From assembly GCA_944388865.1 (NCBI GenBank), contig CALXKM010000038.1, positions 1-44,554 on the forward strand: DNA of 44,554 bases, given 5' to 3'. This document shows, in pieces, positions 1-6,413 of this stretch. Source of the stretch: an uncultured Duodenibacillus sp. GTDB lineage: Bacteria; Pseudomonadota; Gammaproteobacteria; Burkholderiales; Burkholderiaceae_F. The notes beneath the pieces were generated by a model. It saw only the letters and a list, made by a program, of their open reading frames with translations. It ran no database searches and was not told the DNA's origin. How positions within the stretch are numbered: the stretch's first letter is position 1; each line of letters begins with the position of its first letter. The translations under genes were made by a program, and so were the position numbers.

Positions 1-201
1 CTGGAGGCTTGCACCATTTTGAAACAGGGAGGAACTCAAAGCAAGGTCAAGATAGATGTCTTGCTGAAGCCATGAACCAACCGCATCTTGGTAAACCCCT
101 TGCAGTCCTTCAATCGAATTGCGCACACAGAGACACCCTGACCACGCATCTCCAGATGCGGCTGCTCCAATACCGTAAGCACCAATCCACCCTTTGCTGT
201 T
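1..201 (-). CDS. silent tail-fibre tip cassette G (runs off the window)
   Basis: On the minus strand an open frame starts at AAC (201-199), just after the stop of cassette F and the spacer GCCCG, and continues to base 1. It encodes 67 residues beginning N-S-K-G and reaching G-A-S-L-Q, the point where the other cassettes go on to their conserved xxACLxLxAIRY end. There is no start codon, ribosome binding site or promoter, so it can only be expressed after being joined to an upstream fibre gene. Family knowledge: receptor-binding tips of phage side-tail fibres carry an N-I-x-G start and an SSS(V/L)(Y/F)-like strand near the C-terminus; here that strand reads A-L-S-S-S-L-F. The array probably continues beyond the left edge. 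Confidence 0.75.
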
Positions 202-206
202 CGGGC

Positions 207-452
207 TCAGAACCTTATGGCGATCTGGCAGAGCAAGGAAGGGACTTGGAGACTCGAATTGTCAACAAAAAGCGAGGAAACGCGACTTGCTTCAAAGGTC
301 ACGTCAGTGCCACTTTCATCAACAAAGCTTGTCCCGAATCCGGCCTTGTAGGAACCGGTTTGACCTTGCTTCTGGCTGAAAGCGCCACTGCCAGTGACCC
401 AGCCGCCTTCAGACCAACGGTTGCGGTCGAGCCTGACTTCCCCAGCAATGTT
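207..452 (-). CDS. silent tail-fibre tip cassette F
   Basis: Minus-strand open frame of 81 residues from AAC (452-450) to TGA (209-207). It begins N-I-A-G, contains F-E-A-S-R-V-S-S-L-F (residues 53-62) and ends LLCQIAIRF. The sequence CCG directly before AAC lies after the stop of cassette E, so it is untranslated here and would become a Pro codon only when the cassette is joined to a fibre gene ending ...AP. There is no start codon or Shine-Dalgarno sequence. The last codons (LCQIAIRF) nearly match cassette B in DNA and protein, while the middle is unrelated, as expected for alternative tips on a shared trimer-forming end. Confidence 0.85.
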   Translation of the reverse strand, partial: NIAGEVRLDRNRWSEGGWVTGSGAFSQKQGQTGSYKAGFGTSFVDESGTDVTFEASRVSSLFVDNSSLQVPSLLCQIAIRF

Positions 453-455
453 CGG

Positions 456-601
456 TCAGTATCGGATAGCCACAAGGCTAAGACAAGCTGGAGGTTGAAC
501 AGTTGAGCCGGAGAAAATCGAGTTTCCTGTCTTCAACTCTAATTGCAAGTTCGAAAAACCTGTGGCTTCAGCATAGGTTCCGACCGCAACTGCTGGATCA
601 G
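456..601 (-). pseudogene. 3' two-thirds of split tip cassette E
   Basis: Minus-strand coding sequence for the last 46 residues of a tip cassette, from Pro (596-594) to TGA (458-456). It contains G-N-S-I-F-S and ends PPACLSLVAIRY. Upstream of about 597 the frame runs into the antisense strand of an integrase, so the cassette has lost its own start. The missing 27 codons lie at 6666-6746 on the plus strand. Joining through the shared CTGAT gives ...TEMPD-PAVAV... in frame and a 73-residue cassette of normal length. A minus-strand ATG at 905-903 is in frame, but what it encodes there is antisense to the recombinase and not real protein. Confidence 0.85.
597..601 (+). repeat. left inversion breakpoint, ATCAG
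   Basis: Five bases (ATCAG on plus) shared in inverted orientation with CTGAT at 6742-6746. The sequence switches here from cassette E antisense to Int1 coding. Exchange anywhere within these five bases with the partner site restores both genes in frame. No CCGAAC hexamer is near, so this is not a cassette boundary. Confidence 0.8.
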
Positions 602-1811
602 AAGCGATGCAGAAAAGACGTGGGTGCTGATCAAAATGCTTGGCGGCAAAAGACGCTCTTGGAAGGTTGGAAACTTTCCGAAGATGTCTCTTTCGGAAGC
701 CAGAAAGAAGGCCGCCGAAATGCTGAGCACCATTGAAGCCGGAGAAGATCCAGCTGAAAAAGAAAAACCGGCGCCAGTCACCAATCAGGTGACGGTGGAG
801 CAGTTGCTCCGCATGTTCATTCAGGCTGAAGATGCCCGCGGCCGATGGTCGACACGTGGCCGGCAAACACACGCCGAAAAGGCTGACGGGTGGATTCGCA
901 ATCACATGAGCTCAAAACTCAAGGCCACGAGAGTGAAAGATCTGACCCCGGCGGCGCTCGCCGATGAGTTTGGCGGGTTGATGCTCAGCATGCGATCAAC
1001 TCCAGAAAAGTGCATTGGAGAGATCAAACGGGCCATCGACTGGGGAATGGCCCTGGGGCACATTCCGCCCATGGCGAATCCTGCCGACGTCAAAGGCGCC
1101 CTTGGGCACCTGCTGCCTACGGCAAAGAATCGTCCCAAACGCACACACATGCCGTACCTGCCTCCTGAGACAATCCCCGACTTTGTGGCAATTCTTTCCA
1201 AAAAGTCCGGTTGCGCGGCCAGAACTCTTCTTTTTGCCATGCTGACAGCTTCTCGAATCTCCAACTGCCTCCAGTTGAGGTGGGAGCAGGTCGACCTCGA
1301 CAAAATGCTGATCCGGATCCCTCGAGACGAGATGAAAGTCAAAGGACTTTCCTTTGATCGCGTCACCCCGCTCTCTGCCCAGGCGGCAGCCATCCTCAAA
1401 GGCATGCCTCGCTTCTCGACCACTGGGGAAGGGCCGGATTGGGTTTTCCGTGACTTCGTCAGAGCAAAAGATCCTCTTTCCGAGGCCACTCTGAGAGCGT
1501 TGATCCGCAGAATCAATTCCGAGCAGAAAGAGCACGACTTTTTCGACCCCGTTGAGGTTGACTCGGCAGGGCGCCATCGTCTGCCGGTTCCCCACGGGCT
1601 AGCCAGAGCTTCTTTTGAAACCTGGGCGAAAAACCCAACGGCTTATGGCCACGAGCTTTTCGATCCAGATTTCATTGATGCCTGCTTGGATCACTTCTCG
1701 CCAAAATACGGCGGCGCTTACATGAGAGCCTATCCGCTGGAGGACATGAGAAAAATCCTGAACGCCTGGGCAGACTTCTGCTTTTCCAAAGTCATTGACT
1801 GTGAATCCTGA
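597..1811 (+). pseudogene. tyrosine recombinase Int1, C-terminal 403 codons (split by inversion)
   Basis: This is the body of a P4-type (DUF4102-containing) tyrosine recombinase, probably the prophage integrase. Visible parts are the end of the N-terminal arm domain (K-T-W-V-L-I then P-K-M-S-L-S-E-A-R), a core-binding region, and a catalytic domain with the first Arg in T-A-S-R-I-S-N, a Lys in D-E-M-K-V-K, an H-G-L-A-R motif, and the nucleophile Tyr in G-A-Y-M-R-A. H to R is spaced H-x-x-x-R rather than the usual H-x-x-R. The first 32 residues are absent here and lie at 6839-6742 on the other strand. The open frame does extend upstream to a TTG at 543, adding residues encoded antisense to cassette E, so a truncated protein is possible. 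The 3' end overlaps the Rz gene convergently by 20 bases. Confidence 0.85.
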
Positions 1812-2259
1812 TCACGGCGTCATGCTTGGCGCTGGCTCGCTGAGAAAGCTCTGCACCTTCTGAAGATAGATATGCACCCTCTTCGAGAAGTCTGACACAG
1901 CAGCTGAGTCGCTCCTCGAAATGCTTGCAGGGATTTTCACCGGAGGCGGGCAATCGGGCGCGATGATGCTCGGCGAGCTGGCGCACCCGCTCAAGCTCAA
2001 GACGCAGAGAGCCAGAATCGGCGCGGCTTTCAGCGAGTTCAGCCTTGCGCCTTTCGAGCTCATCCAACGCCTGCGAAAGTGCCTCATTTTGTTTGCGCTC
2101 ATTTGCAGAAATCTCCTTTTGTTTCTCCACCAAGGCCATTGCATGAGCGGCCTTCAGCTCATCAATGTCAGCCTGATACAGGGCCGCCGCGAAGCGGTAG
2201 CCGCCAAAAAAAATAGCGGCTGCCGCAAGGGCAACCGCTCCGATCTTCATCCAAGTCAT
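1792..2259 (-). CDS. Rz-like inner-membrane spanin subunit
   Basis: This 155-residue protein has an N-terminal membrane anchor (about residues 4-22, I-G-A-V-A-L-A-A-A-A) followed by a long charged region rich in Ala, Glu, Lys and Arg (about 30-95) that should form a coiled coil in the periplasm. That is the layout of Rz inner spanins, which fuse inner and outer membranes in the last step of host lysis. A lipoprotein frame (Rz1) is nested inside it in another reading frame, which is diagnostic. It follows the endolysin gene by 28 bases, with a short tandem repeat between them and only a weak ribosome binding site. The 3' end overlaps the Int1 end, giving converging transcripts. Confidence 0.8.
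   Translation of the reverse strand: MTWMKIGAVALAAAAIFFGGYRFAAALYQADIDELKAAHAMALVEKQKEISANERKQNEALSQALDELERRKAELAESRADSGSLRLELERVRQLAEHHRARLPASGENPCKHFEERLSCCVRLLEEGAYLSSEGAELSQRASAKHDAVIRIHSQ
1812..2063 (-). CDS. Rz1-like outer-membrane spanin lipoprotein (embedded in Rz)
   Basis: The 83-residue frame lies wholly within Rz in a different reading frame. From the chosen Met (2063) it has a basic N-terminus, a hydrophobic stretch A-P-I-L-A-L-C-V-L and a lipobox L-S-L-S-G-C with Cys27 as lipidation site, then a Pro-rich segment (PDCPPPVKIP) typical of Rz1. The frame is open further up to 2144, but the Met at 2063 gives a normal lipoprotein signal length. It should pair with Rz to span the periplasm. 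The nested architecture supports both calls. Confidence 0.8.
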   Translation of the reverse strand: MSSKGARLNSLKAAPILALCVLSLSGCASSPSIIAPDCPPPVKIPASISRSDSAAVSDFSKRVHIYLQKVQSFLSEPAPSMTP

Positions 2260-2265
2260 TACTGT

Positions 2266-2298
2266 CTACCTACTGGCTACCTACTGGCTACCTACTGT
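2266..2298. repeat. three tandem copies of an 11-bp unit
   Basis: The unit CTACCTACTGG occurs at 2266-2276, 2277-2287 and, lacking its last base, at 2288-2297. It spans the junction between endolysin and Rz and contains the endolysin stop codon (2290-2288 on minus). Loss or gain of a unit would move the spacing between the two lysis genes and could change the endolysin terminus. Confidence 0.85.
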
Positions 2299-2767
2299 CT
2301 TCATCAGACAGTTCGCCCATGCACCTCAAAAACTCAAGATCACGCCGATTGACAAGGCCAGCGATTTTTGTGCGTCCCTTGAACACCCAGCGCTTCAGCT
2401 CGTGACAAGCCCCATCGTAGTCTTTTGCATTAGCTTTTTTGACCAGTGTCGAACCGCAGAAATTTGCTGTCCCAACATTGAAAGCAAATGACACAAAAGC
2501 GTCGAATTCTTCTTGAGCGAGTGGAACCTCAATGCAGTTTTTTACCGCCTGTTCAGCATCCCGCACATCCTCCCGAAGAAGGCTCAGAGCTTCCGGAACG
2601 GTCACCGACTGCCCTAGTTTGACATCGGCAGTGTGCCCGAAGCCGATTGTCGGCACGTCCCCTTTTACGGGGATATATGCTTCCGGACGGAACCCCTCAA
2701 AGTCGGCAATAGCAAGGAGTCCGGCGGCGGACAAGCTCATGCCTGCCACGATGTAACGAGTTTTCAT
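2288..2767 (-). CDS. phage lysozyme-type SAR endolysin
   Basis: A 159-residue muramidase of the T4-lysozyme/P21 endolysin type (glycoside hydrolase 24). The catalytic Glu is in F-E-G-F-R near residue 24, followed by G-D-V-P-T-I-G-F-G-H-T, which supplies the Asp and Thr of the E-D-T triad. The N-terminus (K-T-R-Y then a weakly hydrophobic Ala/Gly/Leu stretch) looks like a signal-anchor-release segment, so the enzyme would be exported by the host Sec system and held inactive at the membrane until holin action. Its ATG overlaps the stop of the preceding 54-residue gene as ATGA, suggesting translational coupling. It cleaves peptidoglycan during lysis. Confidence 0.88.
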   Translation of the reverse strand: MKTRYIVAGMSLSAAGLLAIADFEGFRPEAYIPVKGDVPTIGFGHTADVKLGQSVTVPEALSLLREDVRDAEQAVKNCIEVPLAQEEFDAFVSFAFNVGTANFCGSTLVKKANAKDYDGACHELKRWVFKGRTKIAGLVNRRDLEFLRCMGELSDEDSR

Positions 2768-2928
2768 TTGGTGACCTCAAGAATGACGTCCGGATGTTTG
2801 ATAATTTCCAGACAAACTGCCCACAAAGCACCCAAGATAGGGGCTGCCGTCAAAACCACCATTGCCCATATCAGCCATTTCCTGATGTTCATCTTTCCGC
2901 TCACAAGGTCTCGTATAATTCTTTCCAT
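2764..2928 (-). CDS. 54-residue single-pass membrane protein in the lysis cassette
   Basis: A short gene missed by length filters: ATG at 2928-2926, preceded on the minus strand by a strong AGGAGG Shine-Dalgarno with proper spacing, ending TGA at 2766-2764 and overlapping the endolysin start by four bases. The protein begins M-E-R-I-I-R-D and has one hydrophobic segment (about residues 18-42, L-I-W-A-M-V-V-L-T-A). Its place between the holin-like gene and the endolysin suggests a second holin or antiholin, but I do not recognise the family. A terminator-like hairpin separates it from the upstream holin gene. Confidence 0.75.
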   Translation of the reverse strand: MERIIRDLVSGKMNIRKWLIWAMVVLTAAPILGALWAVCLEIIKHPDVILEVTK

Positions 2929-2959
2929 AGACCTCCTAGCTCTCGTTTGAGGTTAAAAC

Positions 2960-2991
2960 AAAGCCGCAAGCGCTCCAACGCCTGCGGCTTT
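2960..2991 (-). terminator. terminator-like hairpin inside the lysis cassette
   Basis: Perfect 9-bp stem (AAAGCCGCA with TGCGGCTTT) extended by three further pairs after one mismatch, followed on the minus strand by GTTTTAA. It lies between the holin-like gene (ends 2999) and the 54-residue gene (starts 2928), both read in the same direction, so it may set the holin-to-endolysin ratio. Confidence 0.6.
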
Positions 2992-2998
2992 CTCCTTT

Positions 2999-3238
2999 CT
3001 ATGCGTCATCTTCGACGCCTTCCTTTTTCCTGTTTGTGCGCCATTCCACCCACCACTTCCATGCCGTGTGCATGATCATCACGGCCAAGTAAACGCAGGT
3101 CAGAACCGGAACCAAATCCGGCACGGGCACTCCAAAAAATGTCAAACCGCTCACGGCTCCTCCAACTGCGACAGGAGCACTTTTCGCAAAACCGCTGCTC
3201 ATAACTGCCCCCTCAACTGCTTGTTCAACTTTTTCCAT
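2999..3238 (-). CDS. holin-like protein
   Basis: A 79-residue protein with a short charged N-terminus, two hydrophobic segments (about residues 20-37 and 40-60), a W-K-W-W-V-E-W aromatic stretch and a highly charged C-terminus ending E-D-D-A. This matches two-pass phage holins, which open the inner membrane to trigger lysis. It is the third gene of the minus-strand lysis run and almost touches the end of the upstream gene. An in-frame TTG six bases upstream (3244) is an alternative start. Assignment is by size, topology and context rather than a family motif. Confidence 0.6.
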   Translation of the reverse strand: MEKVEQAVEGAVMSSGFAKSAPVAVGGAVSGLTFFGVPVPDLVPVLTCVYLAVMIMHTAWKWWVEWRTNRKKEGVEDDA

Positions 3239-3240
3239 CG

Positions 3241-3795
3241 TCAACCTTCCTCAAGGCCAGAGCCTTTGAATGGATGGCAATAGACCCAATGCTGGCCGTA
3301 GATTCGCCCCGGCCCGGGCTCGCTCCAAATCTTCCATCCCGCCCCTGCCCGGACGCACTTCCAATGGCCGAAAATTTGATAGTGCTGGACAAAGTAAACC
3401 TGGAAACAGACCAGTTTTCCTTCTCGAAAAACCTTCCAGCGGCACGTGCCTGAAACGCCGGACTTGTCTCCGACAGTCGGGTCTCCGATGACTTCCTTGA
3501 CATCGCCGTCCTTGTGCTTGAATCCAATCACGTCAATGTTGAATCCGTAGGCACAATTTCTCAGAAGCCATGCCACTCGCCTGACGTAGGTCCAAAAGGC
3601 ACCGTCCTTGGGCCATCTCTCTCGGTGCCCCCTATCTCCGTCAAGGCTGTTGTCAGGGGTTTGAAACCATGACAAACAGGCCGGCAGCCACCCGGTCTCA
3701 TCCGCAAAAAGCGGGAGAACTGGAGCAAGTAAGCGCCCAATGATGTCCATGGCCAACGATGGCCAAATGAAAAGAAACCACTTCACGTAGACCAT
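3241..3795 (-). CDS. conserved phage protein of unknown function
   Basis: A 184-residue protein starting M-V-Y-V-K-W, chosen because GAGGAG lies just upstream of this ATG; the longer frame to 3879 lacks such a site. It has an N-terminal hydrophobic segment (W-F-L-F-I-W-P-S-L) and conserved-looking motifs WFQTPDNSLDGDRGHRERW and R-R-V-A-W-L-L-R-N. I associate this pattern with a conserved protein encoded near lysis genes in phages of Burkholderiales (the DUF7338 type, from memory) whose function is unknown. It sits between the tail chaperone and the holin-like gene with short gaps, so the set is probably one late operon. Confidence 0.6.
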   Translation of the reverse strand: MVYVKWFLFIWPSLAMDIIGRLLAPVLPLFADETGWLPACLSWFQTPDNSLDGDRGHRERWPKDGAFWTYVRRVAWLLRNCAYGFNIDVIGFKHKDGDVKEVIGDPTVGDKSGVSGTCRWKVFREGKLVCFQVYFVQHYQIFGHWKCVRAGAGWKIWSEPGPGRIYGQHWVYCHPFKGSGLEEG

Positions 3796-3811
3796 GGTTT
3801 TTTCTCCTCGA

Positions 3812-4426
3812 TCACTGAAGAATTTGGGGAACTTCCGGCCACTCCACAGCGTCTGGGAATCCCGGCTGTTGAGGAACATCGCGAAGCGCTTGCCGGTAGG
3901 TTTTCACGACTTCAAGATCCTCTGTTTTGATCGGATAATCTGCCGCCAACAGGAAGTCAGATTTGGCGAGCAGGTAGTCGCGCCGTGCCCTGACGGCCTC
4001 TTCCGCATCCAGCTTCAGCTCCTCTGGCGTCTTCTGTGGAATTTGCTCTGTCATCCACTCCATGTTGGGACCGCGCTTGATTTTGTGCGTCGTGACCGAC
4101 TGGTTAACGATCGTCTGAATGAGATTGCGCATTTCCTTGCAGTGAGGAGTCTGCTTGTAATGGTCAACAACAATCCCGTCAAAGTCCTCAGGATTAACGG
4201 GCTTTTTCTCGTATTCCCATTCTTTTTTTTCGACATTGAACTTGCAGAAGTAGTCCTGGTTCAATGCGGGCTTCACACGCGTGGCATTCTCAGGCATGAG
4301 CCAAACACCAGGCTCGAGAGGACTCTCCTGAACCATGATCGCGCCGGCGAGGTAACCCTCGTCGTCATAGAGAAATGCGCTCGAGGTCTGGGGAGTGCGT
4401 TTGACGTTTTCTTGAGATTCAGACAT
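3812..4426 (-). CDS. tail-fibre assembly chaperone-like protein
   Basis: The start at 4426 (M-S-E-S-Q-E) is preceded by AAAGGAG at good spacing, giving 204 residues; the longer frame to 4618 is antisense to Int2. The N-terminal part (F-L-Y-D-D-E-G-Y-L-A-G) and the C-terminal R-R-D-Y-L-L-A ... Y-R-Q-A-L-R-D-V-P ... Q-P-G-F-P pattern are typical of phage tail assembly chaperones encoded next to tail-fibre genes. It probably helps fold or attach the fibre whose tips are encoded in the cassette array. Its start codon overlaps that of the divergent recombinase Int2 (CATG at 4424-4427), so its ribosome binding site lies inside Int2 coding sequence. Confidence 0.8.
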   Translation of the reverse strand: MSESQENVKRTPQTSSAFLYDDEGYLAGAIMVQESPLEPGVWLMPENATRVKPALNQDYFCKFNVEKKEWEYEKKPVNPEDFDGIVVDHYKQTPHCKEMRNLIQTIVNQSVTTHKIKRGPNMEWMTEQIPQKTPEELKLDAEEAVRARRDYLLAKSDFLLAADYPIKTEDLEVVKTYRQALRDVPQQPGFPDAVEWPEVPQILQ

Positions 4427-5609
4427 GGAAAAATCTCCTTTAACTTCCAAAAAAATTGCGGGGCTCAAACCCCGCGAAAAACGTTTCACAATCTCGGACG
4501 GCCACGGCCTGACGCTGCGTGTCATGCCGTCCGGGATCAAAAGTTGGGTCTTCCGGCTGTCAGAGACCGGAAAGGTCACCGACATCACACTCGGAAGATG
4601 GCCGGAAATGAGCCTCAAGGCCGCTCGTCAAGAAGCGCGAAGACGCAGGAAAGCGGCTGGGCTCTCGCCGCAGCGCGGCTACGTCCTGAACGACGCCTTC
4701 CGGCTGTGGAAAAACTTAAAAAGAGGACGAATCGTTAGCTATCGAGACGAAAAGAAGCGCATTGAGCAGTACCTCATGAGCAAAATTGGCAGTCGTCAGC
4801 TCGATGAGATCACAGCGCCGCTCATCATTCACACCGTCATGCCGATCGAGAGATCCGGCAAGAGATCCACCCTAAAAAGAATCCTGATGCGCACGCGCGA
4901 GATTCTCGATCTGGCCGTTTGCGCAGGCTTCATTCCCCACAATCCGATCGAGCGAGTGAGCAAGGTTTTTGCACCTCCTCGCGTCAAGCCAATGCCAGCA
5001 GTCCACTGGAAAGAGTTGCCGGATGTCATGCGCGTCATGACCGAGGCGCCGCGCGACATGCAGCTTCTTTTTGCCTGGTCTCTGCTTTCCATGCTTCGTC
5101 CAGGCGAAAACGCCAAGCTCAAGTGGGAATGGGTCGATGGTGACGTACTAACCATCCCTGCCACAGAAATGAAAAAGAGACGTCCTCATCGCGTCCCGCT
5201 ATCTGAGCTGATGCTCAAACTTCTGTCGGTGATCCGCAAAGAATCGCCACACCCAAGGTCCGGGTTCGTCTTCCCCTCCAAGCGCTCCGGAAGCAAGCAC
5301 GTCTACCAACAGAACCTCACAAAATATCTTTTCAAAACTCCTCTCCGAGGTCGTCTAGTCGGGCACGGCCTTCGTTCCGTCGCTCGCGTCTGGCTCGCAG
5401 ATCACGAAAAGCCCTTCGAGGCTTCTGAGGCGTGCCTATCTCATGTGACCGGAAGCTCGGTTTCGCGCGCCTATCAACGCTCTGATTTTCTCGTGTCTCG
5501 AAGGTCAATAATGGACGACTGGAGCTCCTTCGTTTCCGACTGTGCCCGAAGTGCCGGCTTTTTGCCCGGAATCCTTTTTGTGGAGCCTGTTGGTGGAGGG
5601 GTGGACTGA
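4425..5609 (+). CDS. tyrosine recombinase Int2, candidate tip-cassette recombinase
   Basis: A complete 394-residue recombinase of the P4/DUF4102 type. The N-terminal arm-binding domain starts L-T-S-K-K-I-A-G-L-K-P and continues S-D-G-H-G-L-T-L-R-V and L-G-R-W-P-E-M-S-L. The catalytic domain has Arg in S-M-L-R-P-G-E, Lys in E-M-K-K-R-R, H-G-L-R (H-x-x-R), a His in C-L-S-H-V-T-G and the nucleophile Tyr in S-R-A-Y-Q-R-S, so all active-site residues are present. It lies between the tail chaperone and the cassette array, on the same strand as cassettes A-D and 108 bases before the first one. A second recombinase within a tail module and away from the attachment site suggests a dedicated fibre-switching enzyme. 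No good Shine-Dalgarno is seen before ATG 4425, implying weak expression. Confidence 0.88.
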   Translation: MEKSPLTSKKIAGLKPREKRFTISDGHGLTLRVMPSGIKSWVFRLSETGKVTDITLGRWPEMSLKAARQEARRRRKAAGLSPQRGYVLNDAFRLWKNLKRGRIVSYRDEKKRIEQYLMSKIGSRQLDEITAPLIIHTVMPIERSGKRSTLKRILMRTREILDLAVCAGFIPHNPIERVSKVFAPPRVKPMPAVHWKELPDVMRVMTEAPRDMQLLFAWSLLSMLRPGENAKLKWEWVDGDVLTIPATEMKKRRPHRVPLSELMLKLLSVIRKESPHPRSGFVFPSKRSGSKHVYQQNLTKYLFKTPLRGRLVGHGLRSVARVWLADHEKPFEASEACLSHVTGSSVSRAYQRSDFLVSRRSIMDDWSSFVSDCARSAGFLPGILFVEPVGGGVD

Positions 5610-5659
5610 CTCCGGCGCATGTGCAGGGCACCATCAAACGCAATCGAAATGAGATGGAA

Positions 5660-5687
5660 GTCGGCTGGCGAAATTTCATCAGCCGAC
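5660..5687 (+). promoter_or_regulatory. hairpin between Int2 and the first tip cassette
   Basis: Perfect 8-bp inverted repeat (GTCGGCTG at 5660-5667, CAGCCGAC at 5680-5687) around a 12-base loop that holds the smaller palindrome GAAATTTC. The following sequence GGAAATTCTTTTC is only mildly T-rich. It may be the Int2 terminator or a recombinase-binding element at the array entrance; the sequence does not decide. Confidence 0.5.
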
Positions 5688-5717
5688 GGAAATTCTTTTC
5701 AAAAGTTAGTCGCTCCG

Positions 5718-5954
5718 AACATCAAGGGCAACTTTTTGCCCAGAAGTGGTGTTGGCTTCGGAGGGCAGCCCGCAGACAGCGGGATCATCTACCCTGATTC
5801 AACAAAACTATCGAGAACAATTCAGTACATAAATGATGATACCAATCTGGGAACTTCCTTGCGAATCAGCGCTTCGAGATCGTCTTCAGTCTACGCGGAT
5901 GGTGCAGGGCTTCAAGTCCCTGCCTGTCTGACGCTCGTGGCAATCAGGTACTAG
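5718..5954 (+). CDS. tail-fibre tip cassette A (first in array, with open leader)
   Basis: From AAC at 5718 to TAG at 5952-5954, 78 residues begin N-I-K-G, contain I-S-A-S-R-S-S-S-V-Y and end VPACLTLVAIRY. Unlike the other cassettes, the frame is open upstream to an ATG at 5619, giving 111 residues in all, and the CCG before AAC is translated as ...L-V-A-P-N-I-K-G. This is the joint expected between a fibre shaft and its tip, so the 33-codon leader may be a remnant of the constant fibre region. No clear Shine-Dalgarno precedes the ATG. Family knowledge: a D-A-S-R-S-S-S-V-Y strand followed by a PxxxxLxxxIRY end marks trimeric side-fibre tips. Confidence 0.8.
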   Translation, partial: NIKGNFLPRSGVGFGGQPADSGIIYPDSTKLSRTIQYINDDTNLGTSLRISASRSSSVYADGAGLQVPACLTLVAIRY

Positions 5955-5960
5955 CGTCCG

Positions 5961-6194
5961 AACATTTGGGGTGAAATCTCCGCCGGTGCGGGTATTGGTT
6001 TCACAGCACGACCTGATGCTTCCTCTTCGGGAGCGCTGAATTTGATAGGAAATCTGACTTATGGCTTGCAAGCAGTTCAACAGACAGACTCAAAGATGAT
6101 CTCCATCAATGCCACGTCAACCAACTCTACCTATCAAAATGGCGCAAGTTTGCAACCTGCTGCTTGCCTCTGCCAGATCGCCATCAGATTTTGA
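5961..6194 (+). CDS. silent tail-fibre tip cassette B
   Basis: Open frame of 77 residues from AAC (5961) to TGA (6192-6194), beginning N-I-W-G, with N-A-T-S-T-N-S-T-Y near residue 53 and ending AACLCQIAIRF. It follows the stop of cassette A after CGTCCG. It has no start codon or ribosome binding site and so depends on recombination to be expressed. The end resembles cassette F (LCQIAIRF) and its Y-Q-N-G-A-S-L-Q resembles the end of cassette G, while the body is unique. Confidence 0.85.
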   Translation, partial: NIWGEISAGAGIGFTARPDASSSGALNLIGNLTYGLQAVQQTDSKMISINATSTNSTYQNGASLQPAACLCQIAIRF

Positions 6195-6200
6195 TGTCCG

Positions 6201-6410
6201 AACATTTCCGGTTCAGTAGACGGCTATCAGGCGTTGGTTACAGCCACGGGCGCATTCTCGATTGGCAATCCGGGCGGTGCGCCTTTCGCGATCGAACAGC
6301 AACAAAATCACACTTTCTTTTTAAATGCTGCCAGCCAAAACAGCATCTTCAAAGCAGGAGCTTCTTTGCAGGCTCCTGCATGTTTGGCCTTAGTTGCCAT
6401 CCGCTTCTAA
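6201..6410 (+). CDS. silent tail-fibre tip cassette C
   Basis: Open frame of 69 residues from AAC (6201) to TAA (6408-6410), beginning N-I-S-G, with L-N-A-A-S-Q-N-S-I-F and ending APACLALVAIRF. It is the shortest complete cassette. The spacer before it is TGTCCG after the stop of B. No start codon or Shine-Dalgarno is present. The conserved C-terminal segment next to a variable body is what would be needed to swap receptor-binding surfaces on a common trimer. Confidence 0.85.
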   Translation, partial: NISGSVDGYQALVTATGAFSIGNPGGAPFAIEQQQNHTFFLNAASQNSIFKAGASLQAPACLALVAIRF

Positions 6411-6413
6411 CCG

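Noticed and set aside
9-506. 165-residue plus-strand open frame at the left edge
   Set aside because: It is antisense to cassettes G, F and E, which share motifs with four further cassettes; it has no family features of its own.
2266-2298. CRISPR-like repeats
   Set aside because: The units are 11 bases and directly adjacent with no spacers.
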